64,000 nt of DNA from Lachnospiraceae bacterium (GCA_902363675.1 CABJAV010000017.1:1-64000); one strand, 5' to 3'; counted from the stretch's first letter, positions 38,232-46,829 are shown. Numbers and translations: made by a program. The notes: generated by a model not told the origin, from the sequence alone.

Positions 38232-39098
38232 TCATACATGAATCTGCATAAATGCCCCAAGATTTCCACGTTTACCGTGACTTGCCCGATGAGAAAAAAG
38301 AAGTCGGCTATTACAACATGTGCATATATTTGTCACAGCCAAATGCTCCGGTATAACTCCTGCCTCCCGCAAAATAATTTCATTGGTCTTCCACAGGTCC
38401 AGCTGATACTTTCCATTTCCCTTTTCCAATAAAATTTCTCTCTCATGTCCCTGAAATTCTTTGTAAAACGCATCTGCCACATCCTCGCTGACTTCATAAC
38501 AGTCCTGACAGATAGACGGTCCCACAGCTGCCAGTACATCCTCTGGTCTGGTATGAAATTCCCTTTGCATCACCGAAAGTGTCACAGCACCCATACGTCC
38601 CACAGTGCCTCTCCATCCGGAATGGCTCAGTCCTATCGCACGATGCACCGGATCGACAAAAAACAGGGGAACACAGTCCGCATAAAAAGTCGATAAAATA
38701 ATGCCCGGCTCATCCGTGACCAGTCCGTCCACATCTTTGTATGGACGTGGCCGGGTAACTCCATAGCCTGCATCCTCTTTTCCCACACGACGGACATTTG
38801 TCGTATGCGTCTGATCGGAACACACAAACTGTGTTTTATCTGTTCCAAAAAAGGATGCAACCCTCGCATAGTTTTCCTGCACATCCGCCTCATCGTCTCC
38901 ACGGGTAAAACTCAAATTCAGACTTTCGAACATTCCTTTGCTGGCACCTCCCCCACGGGTGGTAAAACAATGTTTTACCATGCCGCAGGCATCCAGCAGC
39001 GGATAATGCAACACCGGAAGTTCTCCTTTTTCAAGCGGAAAACGTTCTAACTGTAACACTTCCCGGTCATCTTTTTTCTTAAAATCCATATACTCCAT
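38232..39098 (-). CDS. pgeF: Peptidoglycan editing factor PgeF (laccase-domain protein)
   Basis: A 288-residue protein of the YfiH/laccase-domain family, which hydrolyses wrongly incorporated serine residues in peptidoglycan precursors. Conserved blocks CSDQTHTTNV, FYADCVPLFFVDP, GLSHSGWRGTVGRMG and the C-terminal NICTCCNSRLLFSHRA contain the Cys/His residues of the Zn site. The ATG overlaps the yraN stop (TAATG). It ends the lepB-ylqF-rnhB-ylqG-ylqH-yraN-pgeF run. Confidence 0.9.
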   Translation of the reverse strand: MEYMDFKKKDDREVLQLERFPLEKGELPVLHYPLLDACGMVKHCFTTRGGGASKGMFESLNLSFTRGDDEADVQENYARVASFFGTDKTQFVCSDQTHTTNVRRVGKEDAGYGVTRPRPYKDVDGLVTDEPGIILSTFYADCVPLFFVDPVHRAIGLSHSGWRGTVGRMGAVTLSVMQREFHTRPEDVLAAVGPSICQDCYEVSEDVADAFYKEFQGHEREILLEKGNGKYQLDLWKTNEIILREAGVIPEHLAVTNICTCCNSRLLFSHRASHGKRGNLGAFMQIHV

Positions 39099-39448
39099 TA
39101 CGATTCTCCAAAAGCATTACGCAAAAGCGTAATCTGGTCCTTTTCTATTGCGATGACATCAAAACGGCAGGGCATATACAATCCCAGCCGTTTTCTCATC
39201 ATATAATAATGTGCTACTTTAATAATTTTTCTCTGCTTATATACACCTACTGCTTCCAAAGGAGAGCCATAGCCGTCTCCCGACCGGTATTTTACTTCTA
39301 CAAAACAAAGATATTCTCCTTCTCTTGCGATAATGTCAATCTCCCCCATCCGACAGCGGAAATTGCATTCCATGATCTCATATCCCTGTTGTTGCAGATA
39401 AGCAGCTGCTTTCTGTTCATAGACAGTCCCCAACTGTCTTTTGTTCAT
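39098..39448 (-). CDS. yraN: YraN family protein (UPF0102)
   Basis: A 116-residue protein of the UPF0102 family with a restriction endonuclease-like fold. The core EIMECNFRCRMGEIDIIAREGEYLCFVEVKYR is split over residues 24-56 and has the D-(x)n-ExK nuclease pattern. AAGGGGG precedes the ATG. Role in DNA uptake or repair is suspected from family but not shown. Part of the ylq operon. Confidence 0.9.
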   Translation of the reverse strand: MNKRQLGTVYEQKAAAYLQQQGYEIMECNFRCRMGEIDIIAREGEYLCFVEVKYRSGDGYGSPLEAVGVYKQRKIIKVAHYYMMRKRLGLYMPCRFDVIAIEKDQITLLRNAFGES

Positions 39449-39457
39449 AAATCCCCC

Positions 39458-39793
39458 TTAACGCATCTGATCCAGTTTTGCTTTCATGCGATCCATGTCA
39501 TCCACAAATACAAGTATTTCCGCAACAACTTCGTACAGTTCCGGCGGAATCATATCACCGATCTGTAATTTTGAAAGCGTCGATGCCAGTTTGTTATCTT
39601 TATAAGTTGGTACCTTGTTTTCTTTGGCCGTCTCAATAATTTTTTCTGCAACTTTACCTTTCCCGGTAGCTAAAATCTTTGGTGCAGCTTCTCCCGGCTC
39701 ATAAGAGATTGCAACCGCAGTCTTGTCTGCATCATTTTTTTTCTTTTGATTCAATTGTGAAAACTGAAACGGCTTGAATCCATTTTCTGCCAT
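39458..39793 (-). CDS. ylqH: FlhB C-terminal-domain homologue without NPTH (YlqH-like)
   Basis: A 111-residue soluble homologue of the cytoplasmic domain of the flagellar export switch FlhB. It aligns from DKTAVAISYEPGEAAPKILA to IPPELYEVVAEILVFVDDMD. The autocleavage NPTH motif that should precede AVA is missing (the stretch is NDADKT), so it cannot be processed like FlhB. In Bacillus the equivalent gene ylqH lies in the same rbgA-rnhB-ylqG-ylqH order. TAAGGAGAG precedes the ATG. A role in flagellar or other type III export is likely but unproven. Confidence 0.8.
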   Translation of the reverse strand: MAENGFKPFQFSQLNQKKKNDADKTAVAISYEPGEAAPKILATGKGKVAEKIIETAKENKVPTYKDNKLASTLSKLQIGDMIPPELYEVVAEILVFVDDMDRMKAKLDQMR

Positions 39794-39804
39794 GTCATCT
39801 CTCC

Positions 39805-41538
39805 TTATGCTCTCATATCAAAAGAATAACGATGCAACTGTCCTGCCGATGGCTGATCATTTTTCAAAAAGTTTTCCACAAAATTCACATGCTTTGCTTC
39901 ATTTATTACCGAAACATTGCATTGATATCCCTTTTCCTGCAATCTTTTTTCCAACCGGTCAACATTGAGAGAAATCAGTTGATAGGATGCATCGTCATCC
40001 AGATAAAAATTCGTGCTTACCTGTTTGTTTTTCATTTTTACAGACACATCCGTTGCACCAAGATGATCCAGATCCAAATGTAAAAAAGCAGTCAGTTCCC
40101 TGTCTCCCTCAGCAAGTGCTTTCTTATTCGTGTACACGAACAATTCTGCACTGGCATTCTGCCCGGACATCTGTAATGGAATCTGTACATAAGTATACGC
40201 CTGATTGATCTGATTCATAAATTCCACGTTGCCTTGAATGTCTGCGGCGGTCTGTGCAAAGCCGGTATTTTCCTGTCCGATCGATTTTAACGCCTCTGTG
40301 ATTTTTTCTAATTGTGCATTCATGCGATCATAGAGTTTTGTAACTTTATCTGTTCCATCTGCTTCAAGTTCCTGCGGCTGCAGTGTCCACTGCTGCTGCA
40401 TCGTATCTTTTACCATATGGACAAATTCTTTGGAAGAAAAAAGTTTTCCAATCTGTTCGCGTTCGATTGGCAGTGAATCTTTGAAAACCTGCTGGATATC
40501 CTTCAATACTTCTGCCACACCACTGTCCTTCGTATATCCGGTAGCGTCTGTTCCCAATAATTCCCCGAGCATCGTATTAAGATTTTGTAACTGTTTTCCA
40601 TCCATTAGTGCGCCAAGTGTATGTGGCGTTGCCGAATAACTTTCCGACTGTTGCACAGGCTGATCTGTGGCAGTCTCCTGTGAAACTGCCTTCCCATCTT
40701 CCGTTGTTTGCAGTAATTCGCCGTTTTCTAAAAGTCCGCTTTTCTCTATAGTATTTCCCTCAGCAATACTTTTTTCAATCGTATTTTCTGCAACAAATTC
40801 CGCTGGCATCTCCTGTGAAACAAGTCCATTATTCTGCAATGGAACATCTTCCAGTCCATCCGTCAAAGCAAGCAGGAATTCACTTCCAAAACTACGCATC
40901 TGTTGTGGCGAAAGCGATTCACTCTCCAACGCCTGTGGCAATTCTTCGATCAGCTGATCAAATTCATTCGTAATTGCCTGCTTGTCATCCAGATAGTTTT
41001 CAAACTGTGCCGCATTCTGCTTATCTATGGTAATCCCCAGTTTATTTAACTGCACCAATGTCTGCACATCGATTTCCGGATGTGCATTCACCATTCTTAC
41101 CATCTGCTGAATACTGTTTCTGTCAATCGGCATCTGTTCTTCCATCATGCGGTTTACCATAGAAAGATAATCGGACTCAGCCGGGACTCCCGCTGCCGAC
41201 AATGCCTGCAGAAGTGTGTAGTTCGCACCTGTTCCCTCTACCGAGAATGGACGAATGGCAATTTGCGAGCCATCGTTGGATTTTACCTGAAAGAACATCG
41301 ACTGTCCCAGCGAAAGCTGAACCTTTCCCTCAATGCGGGCAGAAATCTGCTGTCCGCTCGACAGTGCAAGTGTCACTCGTCCATTTTTCATAGAACTGAC
41401 CGTGCCCTCAAAAATATTTCCTTTTGTCAGCGAGCGCAGGGAAGACACAAGATTCTCCACGCCTTTCGTTCCCGTAAGTGTTTCTGCTCCGGAAGCTGAT
41501 GCCTGATTATATTGTCCTACCAAATCTGAAATCTGCAT
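39805..41538 (-). CDS. FliK-like flagellar hook-length control protein (YlqG-like)
   Basis: A 577-residue protein with low-complexity Gln/Ser/Thr-rich middle (residues 190-360). The C-terminal 180 residues resemble the FliK hook-length control domain (PLQMSGQNASAELFVYTNKK, LDLDHLGATDVSVKMKNKQV). The N-terminal 110 residues include a small beta domain (GRVTLALSSGQQISARIEG). It sits immediately before the FlhB-like gene in the ylqG position, and FliK and FlhB interact in flagellar export. It may be a FliK paralogue rather than the hook ruler itself. Confidence 0.75.
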   Translation of the reverse strand: MQISDLVGQYNQASASGAETLTGTKGVENLVSSLRSLTKGNIFEGTVSSMKNGRVTLALSSGQQISARIEGKVQLSLGQSMFFQVKSNDGSQIAIRPFSVEGTGANYTLLQALSAAGVPAESDYLSMVNRMMEEQMPIDRNSIQQMVRMVNAHPEIDVQTLVQLNKLGITIDKQNAAQFENYLDDKQAITNEFDQLIEELPQALESESLSPQQMRSFGSEFLLALTDGLEDVPLQNNGLVSQEMPAEFVAENTIEKSIAEGNTIEKSGLLENGELLQTTEDGKAVSQETATDQPVQQSESYSATPHTLGALMDGKQLQNLNTMLGELLGTDATGYTKDSGVAEVLKDIQQVFKDSLPIEREQIGKLFSSKEFVHMVKDTMQQQWTLQPQELEADGTDKVTKLYDRMNAQLEKITEALKSIGQENTGFAQTAADIQGNVEFMNQINQAYTYVQIPLQMSGQNASAELFVYTNKKALAEGDRELTAFLHLDLDHLGATDVSVKMKNKQVSTNFYLDDDASYQLISLNVDRLEKRLQEKGYQCNVSVINEAKHVNFVENFLKNDQPSAGQLHRYSFDMRA

Positions 41539-41593
41539 ATCCTACTCCTGACATTCTACTCTCACTTTGTGATAACTCTATTGAGTTACACTT

Positions 41594-42373
41594 TTACACA
41601 AAGTTTTTGATAAAAGTTGCCCTGTGGATCAAAGTCGGACCAAGTTTTTTTAATGCTGCAATATGTTCTGCCGAACCATAGCCTTTGTTTGCAGCAAATC
41701 CATAGCCCGGATAAATATCTTCATAATTTTCCATCAACCGGTCTCTGGTAACTTTTGCGATAATGGAAGCAGCTCCTATGGATATGCTTTTTGCATCCCC
41801 CTTGATGATAGGGACCTGACGAATCTCTACCTTCGGAATGGTCACCGCATCATTCAGGAGCAAATCCGGCTGCGGATCTAACTGTCCGATTGCCTGACGC
41901 ATTGCCTCATACGTTGCCTGCAAGATATTGATCTCATCGATCCGCTCCGGTCCAACCATTCCGATTCCGACCGACACCGCTTTTTCCATGATAACATCAT
42001 ACAATTCTTCACGTTTTGCTGCCGAAAGCTTCTTAGAATCATTGATATATAAAATATCGCAATCCTTCGGTAAGATCACAGCCGCTGCCACGACCGGTCC
42101 TGCCAACGGTCCTCTTCCAACTTCATCAATTCCACAGATATATGTATAGTTATCGTACTCTTTTTCGTATTTCTTTAAGCTTTCGGTTCGTATTTTTTCC
42201 TGTTGCAGCTTATCAAAGCGTTTTCTGGCCGTCTCTACAAGTTTCTGCACTCCTGCCCTGCTGTCACTTTCATATGCCTGCACAAACTCCATCAACTGTT
42301 CTGTGGCCGTGTGTGCAAGATGTTCTTTGATACTTCCGATTTTTTCTACTGTCTCTTTTTGTTTTTCTTCCAT
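41594..42373 (-). CDS. rnhB: Ribonuclease HII
   Basis: A 259-residue RNase H type 2 removing ribonucleotides from DNA. The catalytic motif ICGIDEVGRGPLAGPVVAAAV carries the first Asp-Glu pair, with LLNDAVTIP supplying the third Asp and GDAKSISIGAASIIAKVTRD the fourth region. A helical N-terminal extension of about 70 residues is common in clostridia. CGGAGAAGAG precedes the ATG. In the ylqF-rnhB-ylqG order. Confidence 0.94.
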   Translation of the reverse strand: MEEKQKETVEKIGSIKEHLAHTATEQLMEFVQAYESDSRAGVQKLVETARKRFDKLQQEKIRTESLKKYEKEYDNYTYICGIDEVGRGPLAGPVVAAAVILPKDCDILYINDSKKLSAAKREELYDVIMEKAVSVGIGMVGPERIDEINILQATYEAMRQAIGQLDPQPDLLLNDAVTIPKVEIRQVPIIKGDAKSISIGAASIIAKVTRDRLMENYEDIYPGYGFAANKGYGSAEHIAALKKLGPTLIHRATFIKNFV

Positions 42374-42426
42374 AACACTCTTCTCCGTCCCTGCATATCA
42401 GTTTCGCAGGCAACCTGATTCTTTTT

Positions 42427-43266
42427 CTATGGACGTTCTAATGTAATACGACCAAGGCATCCACTTCGGAATTCATCAATAACGAGTGCTGCTGCCTTAC
42501 TGTAATCCAGCTCTCCGCCTTTTCCAATACATTTGCGGTTCGTTGCGATCTCACACAGAATATCGGTTCCTTTCTGTGTCTCGTCCACATCATATCGTTC
42601 TGCCAGGATTCCCTGATAATTTTCTGTCAGAAAATTGATCAGTTCCAATGCAAGCTCATCAATGTTTAAAATTTCATCCTTGATTGAGCCAATCAGTGCC
42701 AGTCGAAGACCAACTGCCTGGTCTTCAAATTTCGGCCACAAAATGCCCGGTGTATCCAGAAGTTCTACATTTTTGCTCAGACGAATCCATTGTTTTCCTT
42801 TTGTCACACCCGGTTTGTTTCCTGTTTTTGCACAGGCTTTTCCCGCATAGGAATTGATAAAAGTAGATTTTCCGACATTCGGAATACCCACTACCATCGC
42901 ACGCACCGGACGGTTTTTGATTCCACGCTTACGGTCTCTTTCAATCTTCTCCTTGCATGCTTCCATAATAATGTCCGTAATAGATTTCATGCCACTTTTG
43001 CTTCGGGCATCAAGGCTCACTACAAAATATCCTTTTTCCCGGAAAAACTGACTCCAAGCATCCGTTGCCCGCTTGTCCGCAAGATCCGCTTTGTTCATCA
43101 GTATCAGCCGGTATTTATTTTTTCCAAGTTCGTCGATATCCGGATTGCGACTGCTCAGTGGAATGCGCGCATCCACCAGTTCAATTACCAGATCGATCAG
43201 CTTGATATCTTCCTGCATCTGTCGTTTTGCTTTGGTCATATGACCAGGGTACCACTGAAAATTCAT
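42427..43266 (-). CDS. ylqF: Ribosome biogenesis GTPase YlqF/RbgA
   Basis: A 279-residue circularly permuted GTPase for late 50S assembly. The G4 motif NKADLADK precedes G1 VGIPNVGKSTFIN and G3 DTPGILWP, as usual in this family. The start at 43266 gives the typical N-terminus MNFQWYPGHMTKAKRQMQED with AGGAAAGG upstream; the ATG at 43329 would overlap the lepB end by 26 nt. Length is normal. Second gene of the operon starting at the promoter 43918-43946. Confidence 0.94.
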   Translation of the reverse strand: MNFQWYPGHMTKAKRQMQEDIKLIDLVIELVDARIPLSSRNPDIDELGKNKYRLILMNKADLADKRATDAWSQFFREKGYFVVSLDARSKSGMKSITDIIMEACKEKIERDRKRGIKNRPVRAMVVGIPNVGKSTFINSYAGKACAKTGNKPGVTKGKQWIRLSKNVELLDTPGILWPKFEDQAVGLRLALIGSIKDEILNIDELALELINFLTENYQGILAERYDVDETQKGTDILCEIATNRKCIGKGGELDYSKAAALVIDEFRSGCLGRITLERP

Positions 43267-43303
43267 ATTTTTTACCTTTCCTTTTTCGACACATTTTTTC
43301 AAA

Positions 43304-43885
43304 CTAATGAATAAATCCCATATTTCCAATGGATTTAAAATAGAACCATGCCTTTCCGATAATATAAGATTTCTTTACATTTCCTATATTTGCGAGACGA
43401 CTGTCCTCACTGTTATTCCGGTTATCACCAAGCACAAAATATTCATCATCTCCGAGCTTAATCTCCTCGGAAGCCACTCCCGCATCCTCTATGGACGCAA
43501 CCATTATTTTTTCCTGATAAACCTCTCCATTGACATATACCTTGCCATCCTTGATCTGAACGGTATCACCTGGGCATGCGACCACACGGCGCACATAATA
43601 ATGGGACTTTTCGTTTCCATTCGGAAGAAATGCAATCACATCTCCCTGCTTTGGACTTGATACATTATAAACAAACCGGTTCACGAGGATCTGTTCCTCA
43701 TTCGTCAGTGTATCATTCATGGCATTACCGACAACCGTCGTCCGACAACCAAAAAAAGTAACCAGTGTGTAGGCAATAAAAATTACGATTGCGCATTCGA
43801 TTACCCATGACATTACCTCTTTAAAAAGCGGCATATTAAATTTTCGTCTTCTTCTGCTGAAGTTCAGTCCATTTCGTCTTTTCAC
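43304..43885 (-). CDS. Signal peptidase I homologue with both catalytic residues replaced
   Basis: A 193-residue membrane protein with one helix (residues 25-46) and the S26 peptidase fold. The active-site boxes are altered: box B, normally G-x-S-M-x-P-T-L, reads G53-N-A-M-N-D-T-L60, placing Ala55 at the nucleophilic Ser. Box D, normally Y-V-K-R, reads Y97-V-R-R100, with Arg99 at the general-base Lys. Box E GDNRNNSEDSR is kept. It should be catalytically dead unless another residue substitutes. It occupies the normal lepB position between rplS and ylqF. The start is GTG with GAGGATTATAAA upstream. Confidence 0.85.
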   Translation of the reverse strand: MKRRNGLNFSRRRRKFNMPLFKEVMSWVIECAIVIFIAYTLVTFFGCRTTVVGNAMNDTLTNEEQILVNRFVYNVSSPKQGDVIAFLPNGNEKSHYYVRRVVACPGDTVQIKDGKVYVNGEVYQEKIMVASIEDAGVASEEIKLGDDEYFVLGDNRNNSEDSRLANIGNVKKSYIIGKAWFYFKSIGNMGFIH

Positions 43886-43917
43886 TTTATAATCCTCTTT
43901 CCATTTTTACCACTAAC

Positions 43918-43946
43918 ATCATATATGATTCTCACATAATTTTCAA
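43918..43946 (-). promoter_or_regulatory. Promoter of the lepB-like-ylqF-rnhB operon
   Basis: TTGAAA (43941-43946) and TATGAT (43918-43923) on the minus strand are separated by 17 bp. The predicted start near 43911 is 26 nt before the GTG. It lies downstream of the rplS terminator, so the operon is independently transcribed. Confidence 0.65.
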
Positions 43947-44015
43947 GGATAAGGCACATTTACTGCCTGCTTTTGCTGTATAGGGAATTCCAAAGCAATT
44001 TCCGGTACAGCAAAT

Positions 44016-44043
44016 AAAAAGAACCGGTACATTGTACCGGTTC
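44016..44043 (-). terminator. Rho-independent terminator of rplS
   Basis: An 11-bp perfect stem (GAACCGGTACA 44021-44031, TGTACCGGTTC 44033-44043) with a 1-nt nominal gap is followed on the minus strand by TTTTTATTT. It lies 15 nt after the rplS stop and ends the ribosomal operon. Confidence 0.85.
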
Positions 44044-44057
44044 TCTTTGAAGCAAGA

Positions 44058-44411
44058 TTATTTTACTAACTCTTTAACCTTTGCAGCTTTTCCTATACGA
44101 TCTCTTAAGTAGTAAAGTTTAGCACGACGTACTTTACCTTTACGTACGATCTCTACCTTCTCTACGTTTGGAGAATGTAAAGGCCATGTCTTCTCAACAC
44201 CAACACCGTTAGAAAGCTTTCTTACAGTAAATGTAGCACGGTTGCTTCCACCCTGTTTCTTAATAACAGTTCCTTCGAATACCTGGATACGTTCTCTGTT
44301 ACCCTCTTTGATCTTTCCGTATACTTTAACAGTATCACCTACGGAAAACTGTGGTGCGTCAGCCTTTAACTGCTCTGCCTCAATGTTCTTGATAATTTCA
44401 CTTGCGTTCAT
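44058..44411 (-). CDS. rplS: 50S ribosomal protein L19
   Basis: A 117-residue ribosomal protein at the 30S-50S interface. It is recognised by [20 protein letters not shown] and [21 protein letters not shown], ending [17 protein letters not shown]. The length is normal. Strong AGGAGG site. It follows trmD in the conserved ffh-rpsP-rimM-trmD-rplS order and has a structured leader at 44433-44472. Confidence 0.97.
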   Translation of the reverse strand: MNASEIIKNIEAEQLKADAPQFSVGDTVKVYGKIKEGNRERIQVFEGTVIKKQGGSNRATFTVRKLSNGVGVEKTWPLHSPNVEKVEIVRKGKVRRAKLYYLRDRIGKAAKVKELVK

Positions 44412-44432
44412 TTTGTGACCTCCTGATTGATT

Positions 44433-44472
44433 TGACGTTCGCTAACACCTCTTTGGTGACAGAGGACCGTCA
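44433..44472 (-). promoter_or_regulatory. L19 leader-like structured RNA
   Basis: In the 128-nt gap before rplS, TGACG (44433-44437) pairs with CGTCA (44468-44472) around an inner CCTCT/AGAGG stem, 21 nt before the ATG. This matches the position and shape of the L19 leader, through which ribosomal protein L19 regulates its own synthesis in low-GC Gram-positives. Identification rests on position and fold only. Confidence 0.5.
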
Positions 44473-44539
44473 TTTTTTATTCACAACATTAATAAATTAG
44501 CATAACTCACTGCAAAAAGCAAGAACTTTTTGCATGATC

Positions 44540-45988
44540 TCACGATTTTTTGCTCATCCAGTATACTTTGCCTTTTGCCTTGCACAATCCAAGACTTTCC
44601 TGCATCTTTTCGGATGCTGTATTTCCGGTAATCACATGTCCGTATGGCACTTCGCCACGCTCTACGGACAGATTGACCATATACGTCTCCAGCGCTGCAG
44701 CCACATGCCGGCTGCGGTATTGCGGCAATACAAAAAGCATGCCAAGACTTCCTTCTTCATGCTGCCCGGCAAATCCTACGATTTTCTCTCCGTAAAAAGC
44801 GCCATACACCGCCTTATTGTGAATCCGTGACCGCACATATGCACCACCATCCCCGGTCTCATAGTGTTCAACCACAAATTCCTGTGACGTTTCATCCAGC
44901 AGGCGGATACACAGCCCATCTTCTTTGCGGATGCCGTTCGGTCCATAAAGTCCTCTTACCGGCATTTTTTCCCGTTTTGTATAAACGACCTGCCAGCATT
45001 CCTCGCTTACGGATAGGCCAAGCTTTGTCTGGATTACATCCACCATATTCTCCTGATGTGTCACCATGCAGGAAATTGATTCTCCATGCTCCTTCAGATA
45101 TTCCGGGAGTTTCCAATCCTTAAGATCTGCAAGTGGCATCATCCGTGTGTGAAAATAGATGCCCGTCACCATATCCTTTAAGAGAATTTCGCCCTCCTGC
45201 TGATACACAAGACGTGCGCGTCCACGGCGAATCAATTCGATCATATCCATATGCAAAAGCTTTTGCTTCATTAAAATCTGTACACACTGTTGCAGACGAT
45301 CATATTTTTCATACAGATCCGGTCTGCGCTCCCGTGTACGGATGACCGCCTGCTCCCTGCGCCAGCTTTCTATCTTTTTCTGATTCCCGGAGAGCAACAC
45401 TTCCGGCACTGCCTTTTCATGCCACACTTCCGGGCGGGAATACTGTGGGTATTCCAGGAGATTTCCATGAAATGATTCTGTTTCCGCCGACTGCTCATTG
45501 TTCAGCACATCCGGCACAAGGCGTGCCACCGCATCAACAATGACCATGGATGCCAGTTCTCCGCCTGTGAGCACATAATCACCAATGGAAACATAATCCG
45601 TAACAATTTCTTCAAGTACGCGCTCATCAATTCCCTCATAATGTCCGCACAACAAAATGAGATCATCCTGCCTGGCGAAGTCCTGTGCCATCTGCTGCGT
45701 AAACGGAGTTCCCTGTGGTGTCACATAAACCACGCGTTTTTTGGCGTTCGCCGGAAACTGATCTGCAACACTTCGGTATGCATCATATACCGGCTGTGCC
45801 TGCATCAGCATTCCCGCGCCTCCACCGTACGGATAATCGTCTACTTTCTTATGTTTGTCTTGTGTGTAATCGCGAATATTGACTGCTTCGATTCCTATCT
45901 TATTTTGTTTTACTGCCCGTCCGGTAATACTTGTCATCAGTCCCTGCATTACCATCTCCGGAAAAAGTGTCAGAATATGAAAATTCAT
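44540..45988 (-). CDS. trmD: TrmD tRNA (guanine-N1)-methyltransferase fused to a GNAT domain
   Basis: A 482-residue protein; ordinary TrmD is about 240. Residues 1-240 are complete TrmD, the trefoil-knot SAM enzyme that makes m1G37 in tRNA, with LLCGHYEGIDERVLE, YVLTGGELASMV and QYSRPEVWHEKAVPEVLLSG. Residues 245-482 begin QKLLHMDMIELIRRGRARLVY and end in an acetyltransferase fold: GFAGQHEEGSLGMLFVLPQYRSRHVAAALET (split here from 420) carries the acetyl-CoA-binding R-x-x-x-x-A block. No stop or frameshift separates the halves. The fused part is probably an acetyltransferase of unknown target, perhaps tRNA or ribosomal. Confidence 0.9.
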   Translation of the reverse strand: MNFHILTLFPEMVMQGLMTSITGRAVKQNKIGIEAVNIRDYTQDKHKKVDDYPYGGGAGMLMQAQPVYDAYRSVADQFPANAKKRVVYVTPQGTPFTQQMAQDFARQDDLILLCGHYEGIDERVLEEIVTDYVSIGDYVLTGGELASMVIVDAVARLVPDVLNNEQSAETESFHGNLLEYPQYSRPEVWHEKAVPEVLLSGNQKKIESWRREQAVIRTRERRPDLYEKYDRLQQCVQILMKQKLLHMDMIELIRRGRARLVYQQEGEILLKDMVTGIYFHTRMMPLADLKDWKLPEYLKEHGESISCMVTHQENMVDVIQTKLGLSVSEECWQVVYTKREKMPVRGLYGPNGIRKEDGLCIRLLDETSQEFVVEHYETGDGGAYVRSRIHNKAVYGAFYGEKIVGFAGQHEEGSLGMLFVLPQYRSRHVAAALETYMVNLSVERGEVPYGHVITGNTASEKMQESLGLCKAKGKVYWMSKKS

Positions 45989-46000
45989 ACAAACTCCAAT

Positions 46001-46507
46001 CTATCGTAAGCCTTCGAGCAAATGAACTGTCATCGTCTGTGCCTCTATATCCACCGCAAGGACACAGTCATGTATTGCCGGAACAAGGAGATCCGGTGTA
46101 TTTTCTTTTGCAATCACATACACATCATTTGCCCCTGTCTGCAACACATCCTTGATTGTTCCTAATTCTTCACCCTCATCGGAAGTTACGTTTATACCGA
46201 TGAGATCGGCAATAAAATATTCATCTTCTTCTAACTCTACCGCATTCTCTCTCGTAACAAGAAGCTTCGCCTGGCGAAAACGCTCCACATCATTTATATT
46301 ATCCAAACCCTTGAATTTCAGAATGACCATATTCTTGAAAAACTTTACGTTTTCAATTTCAAGATCCTTTTTTGCTTTTCCATTGTCAAGGATGACATCT
46401 TTCAATTTCTTAAAACGCGCAGGATCATCCGTTGTCGGAAACACCTTCACTTCTCCGCGCACACCATGTGTTGTTGTAATTACCCCTACCTGTAATAACT
46501 CTTCCAT
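46001..46507 (-). CDS. rimM: 16S rRNA processing protein RimM
   Basis: A 168-residue 30S maturation factor. The N-terminal RimM domain starts GVITTTHGVRGEVKVFPTTDD, and the C-terminal PRC-barrel carries LIGINVTSDEGEELGTIKDVLQT. Length is normal. CGGAGATAG precedes the ATG. It lies 12 nt before trmD and follows an intrinsic terminator that separates it from khpA. Confidence 0.95.
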   Translation of the reverse strand: MEELLQVGVITTTHGVRGEVKVFPTTDDPARFKKLKDVILDNGKAKKDLEIENVKFFKNMVILKFKGLDNINDVERFRQAKLLVTRENAVELEEDEYFIADLIGINVTSDEGEELGTIKDVLQTGANDVYVIAKENTPDLLVPAIHDCVLAVDIEAQTMTVHLLEGLR

Positions 46508-46561
46508 CTGCTATCTCCGTTATTCATTTATATACTGTAACTATTCAGAACCCATTTATTT

Positions 46562-46590
46562 AAAAAGGAGCATAGTAAATTCTATGCTCC
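46562..46590 (-). terminator. Intrinsic terminator inside the ffh-rplS operon
   Basis: A 9-bp perfect stem (GGAGCATAG 46567-46575, CTATGCTCC 46582-46590, 6-nt loop) is followed on the minus strand by TTTTTAAAT. It lies 8 nt past the khpA stop and 55 nt before the rimM start. It would give a short ylxM-ffh-rpsP-khpA transcript with partial read-through to rimM-trmD-rplS. Confidence 0.85.
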
Positions 46591-46598
46591 CCGGATGA

Positions 46599-46829
46599 TT
46601 ATTGCATAATCTCAACAATAACCTTCTTGTCTTCTTTTGAAGCTGCTGCTTTCACAACAGAACGGATTGCTTTCGCAATGCGGCCCTGCTTACCGATCAC
46701 TTTGCCCATATCGGACTGCGCAACGCGAAGCTCCAAAATGGTGCCTTTTTCGCTCTCGGTCTCCGTTACAACAACCTCATCTGGAAAATCAACGAGTGAT
46801 TTTGCAATTACTTCAACTAATTCTTTCAT
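46599..46829 (-). CDS. khpA: KH-domain RNA-binding protein KhpA
   Basis: A 76-residue KH protein with the RNA-binding GxxG loop in MGKVIGKQGRIAKAIRS (G-K-Q-G). With KhpB it forms a small-RNA and mRNA binding pair in Firmicutes. The start at 46829 is preferred: AAGGGG lies 9 nt upstream, while the ATG at 46838 is too close to that site. Standard position between rpsP and rimM. Confidence 0.93.
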   Translation of the reverse strand: MKELVEVIAKSLVDFPDEVVVTETESEKGTILELRVAQSDMGKVIGKQGRIAKAIRSVVKAAASKEDKKVIVEIMQ

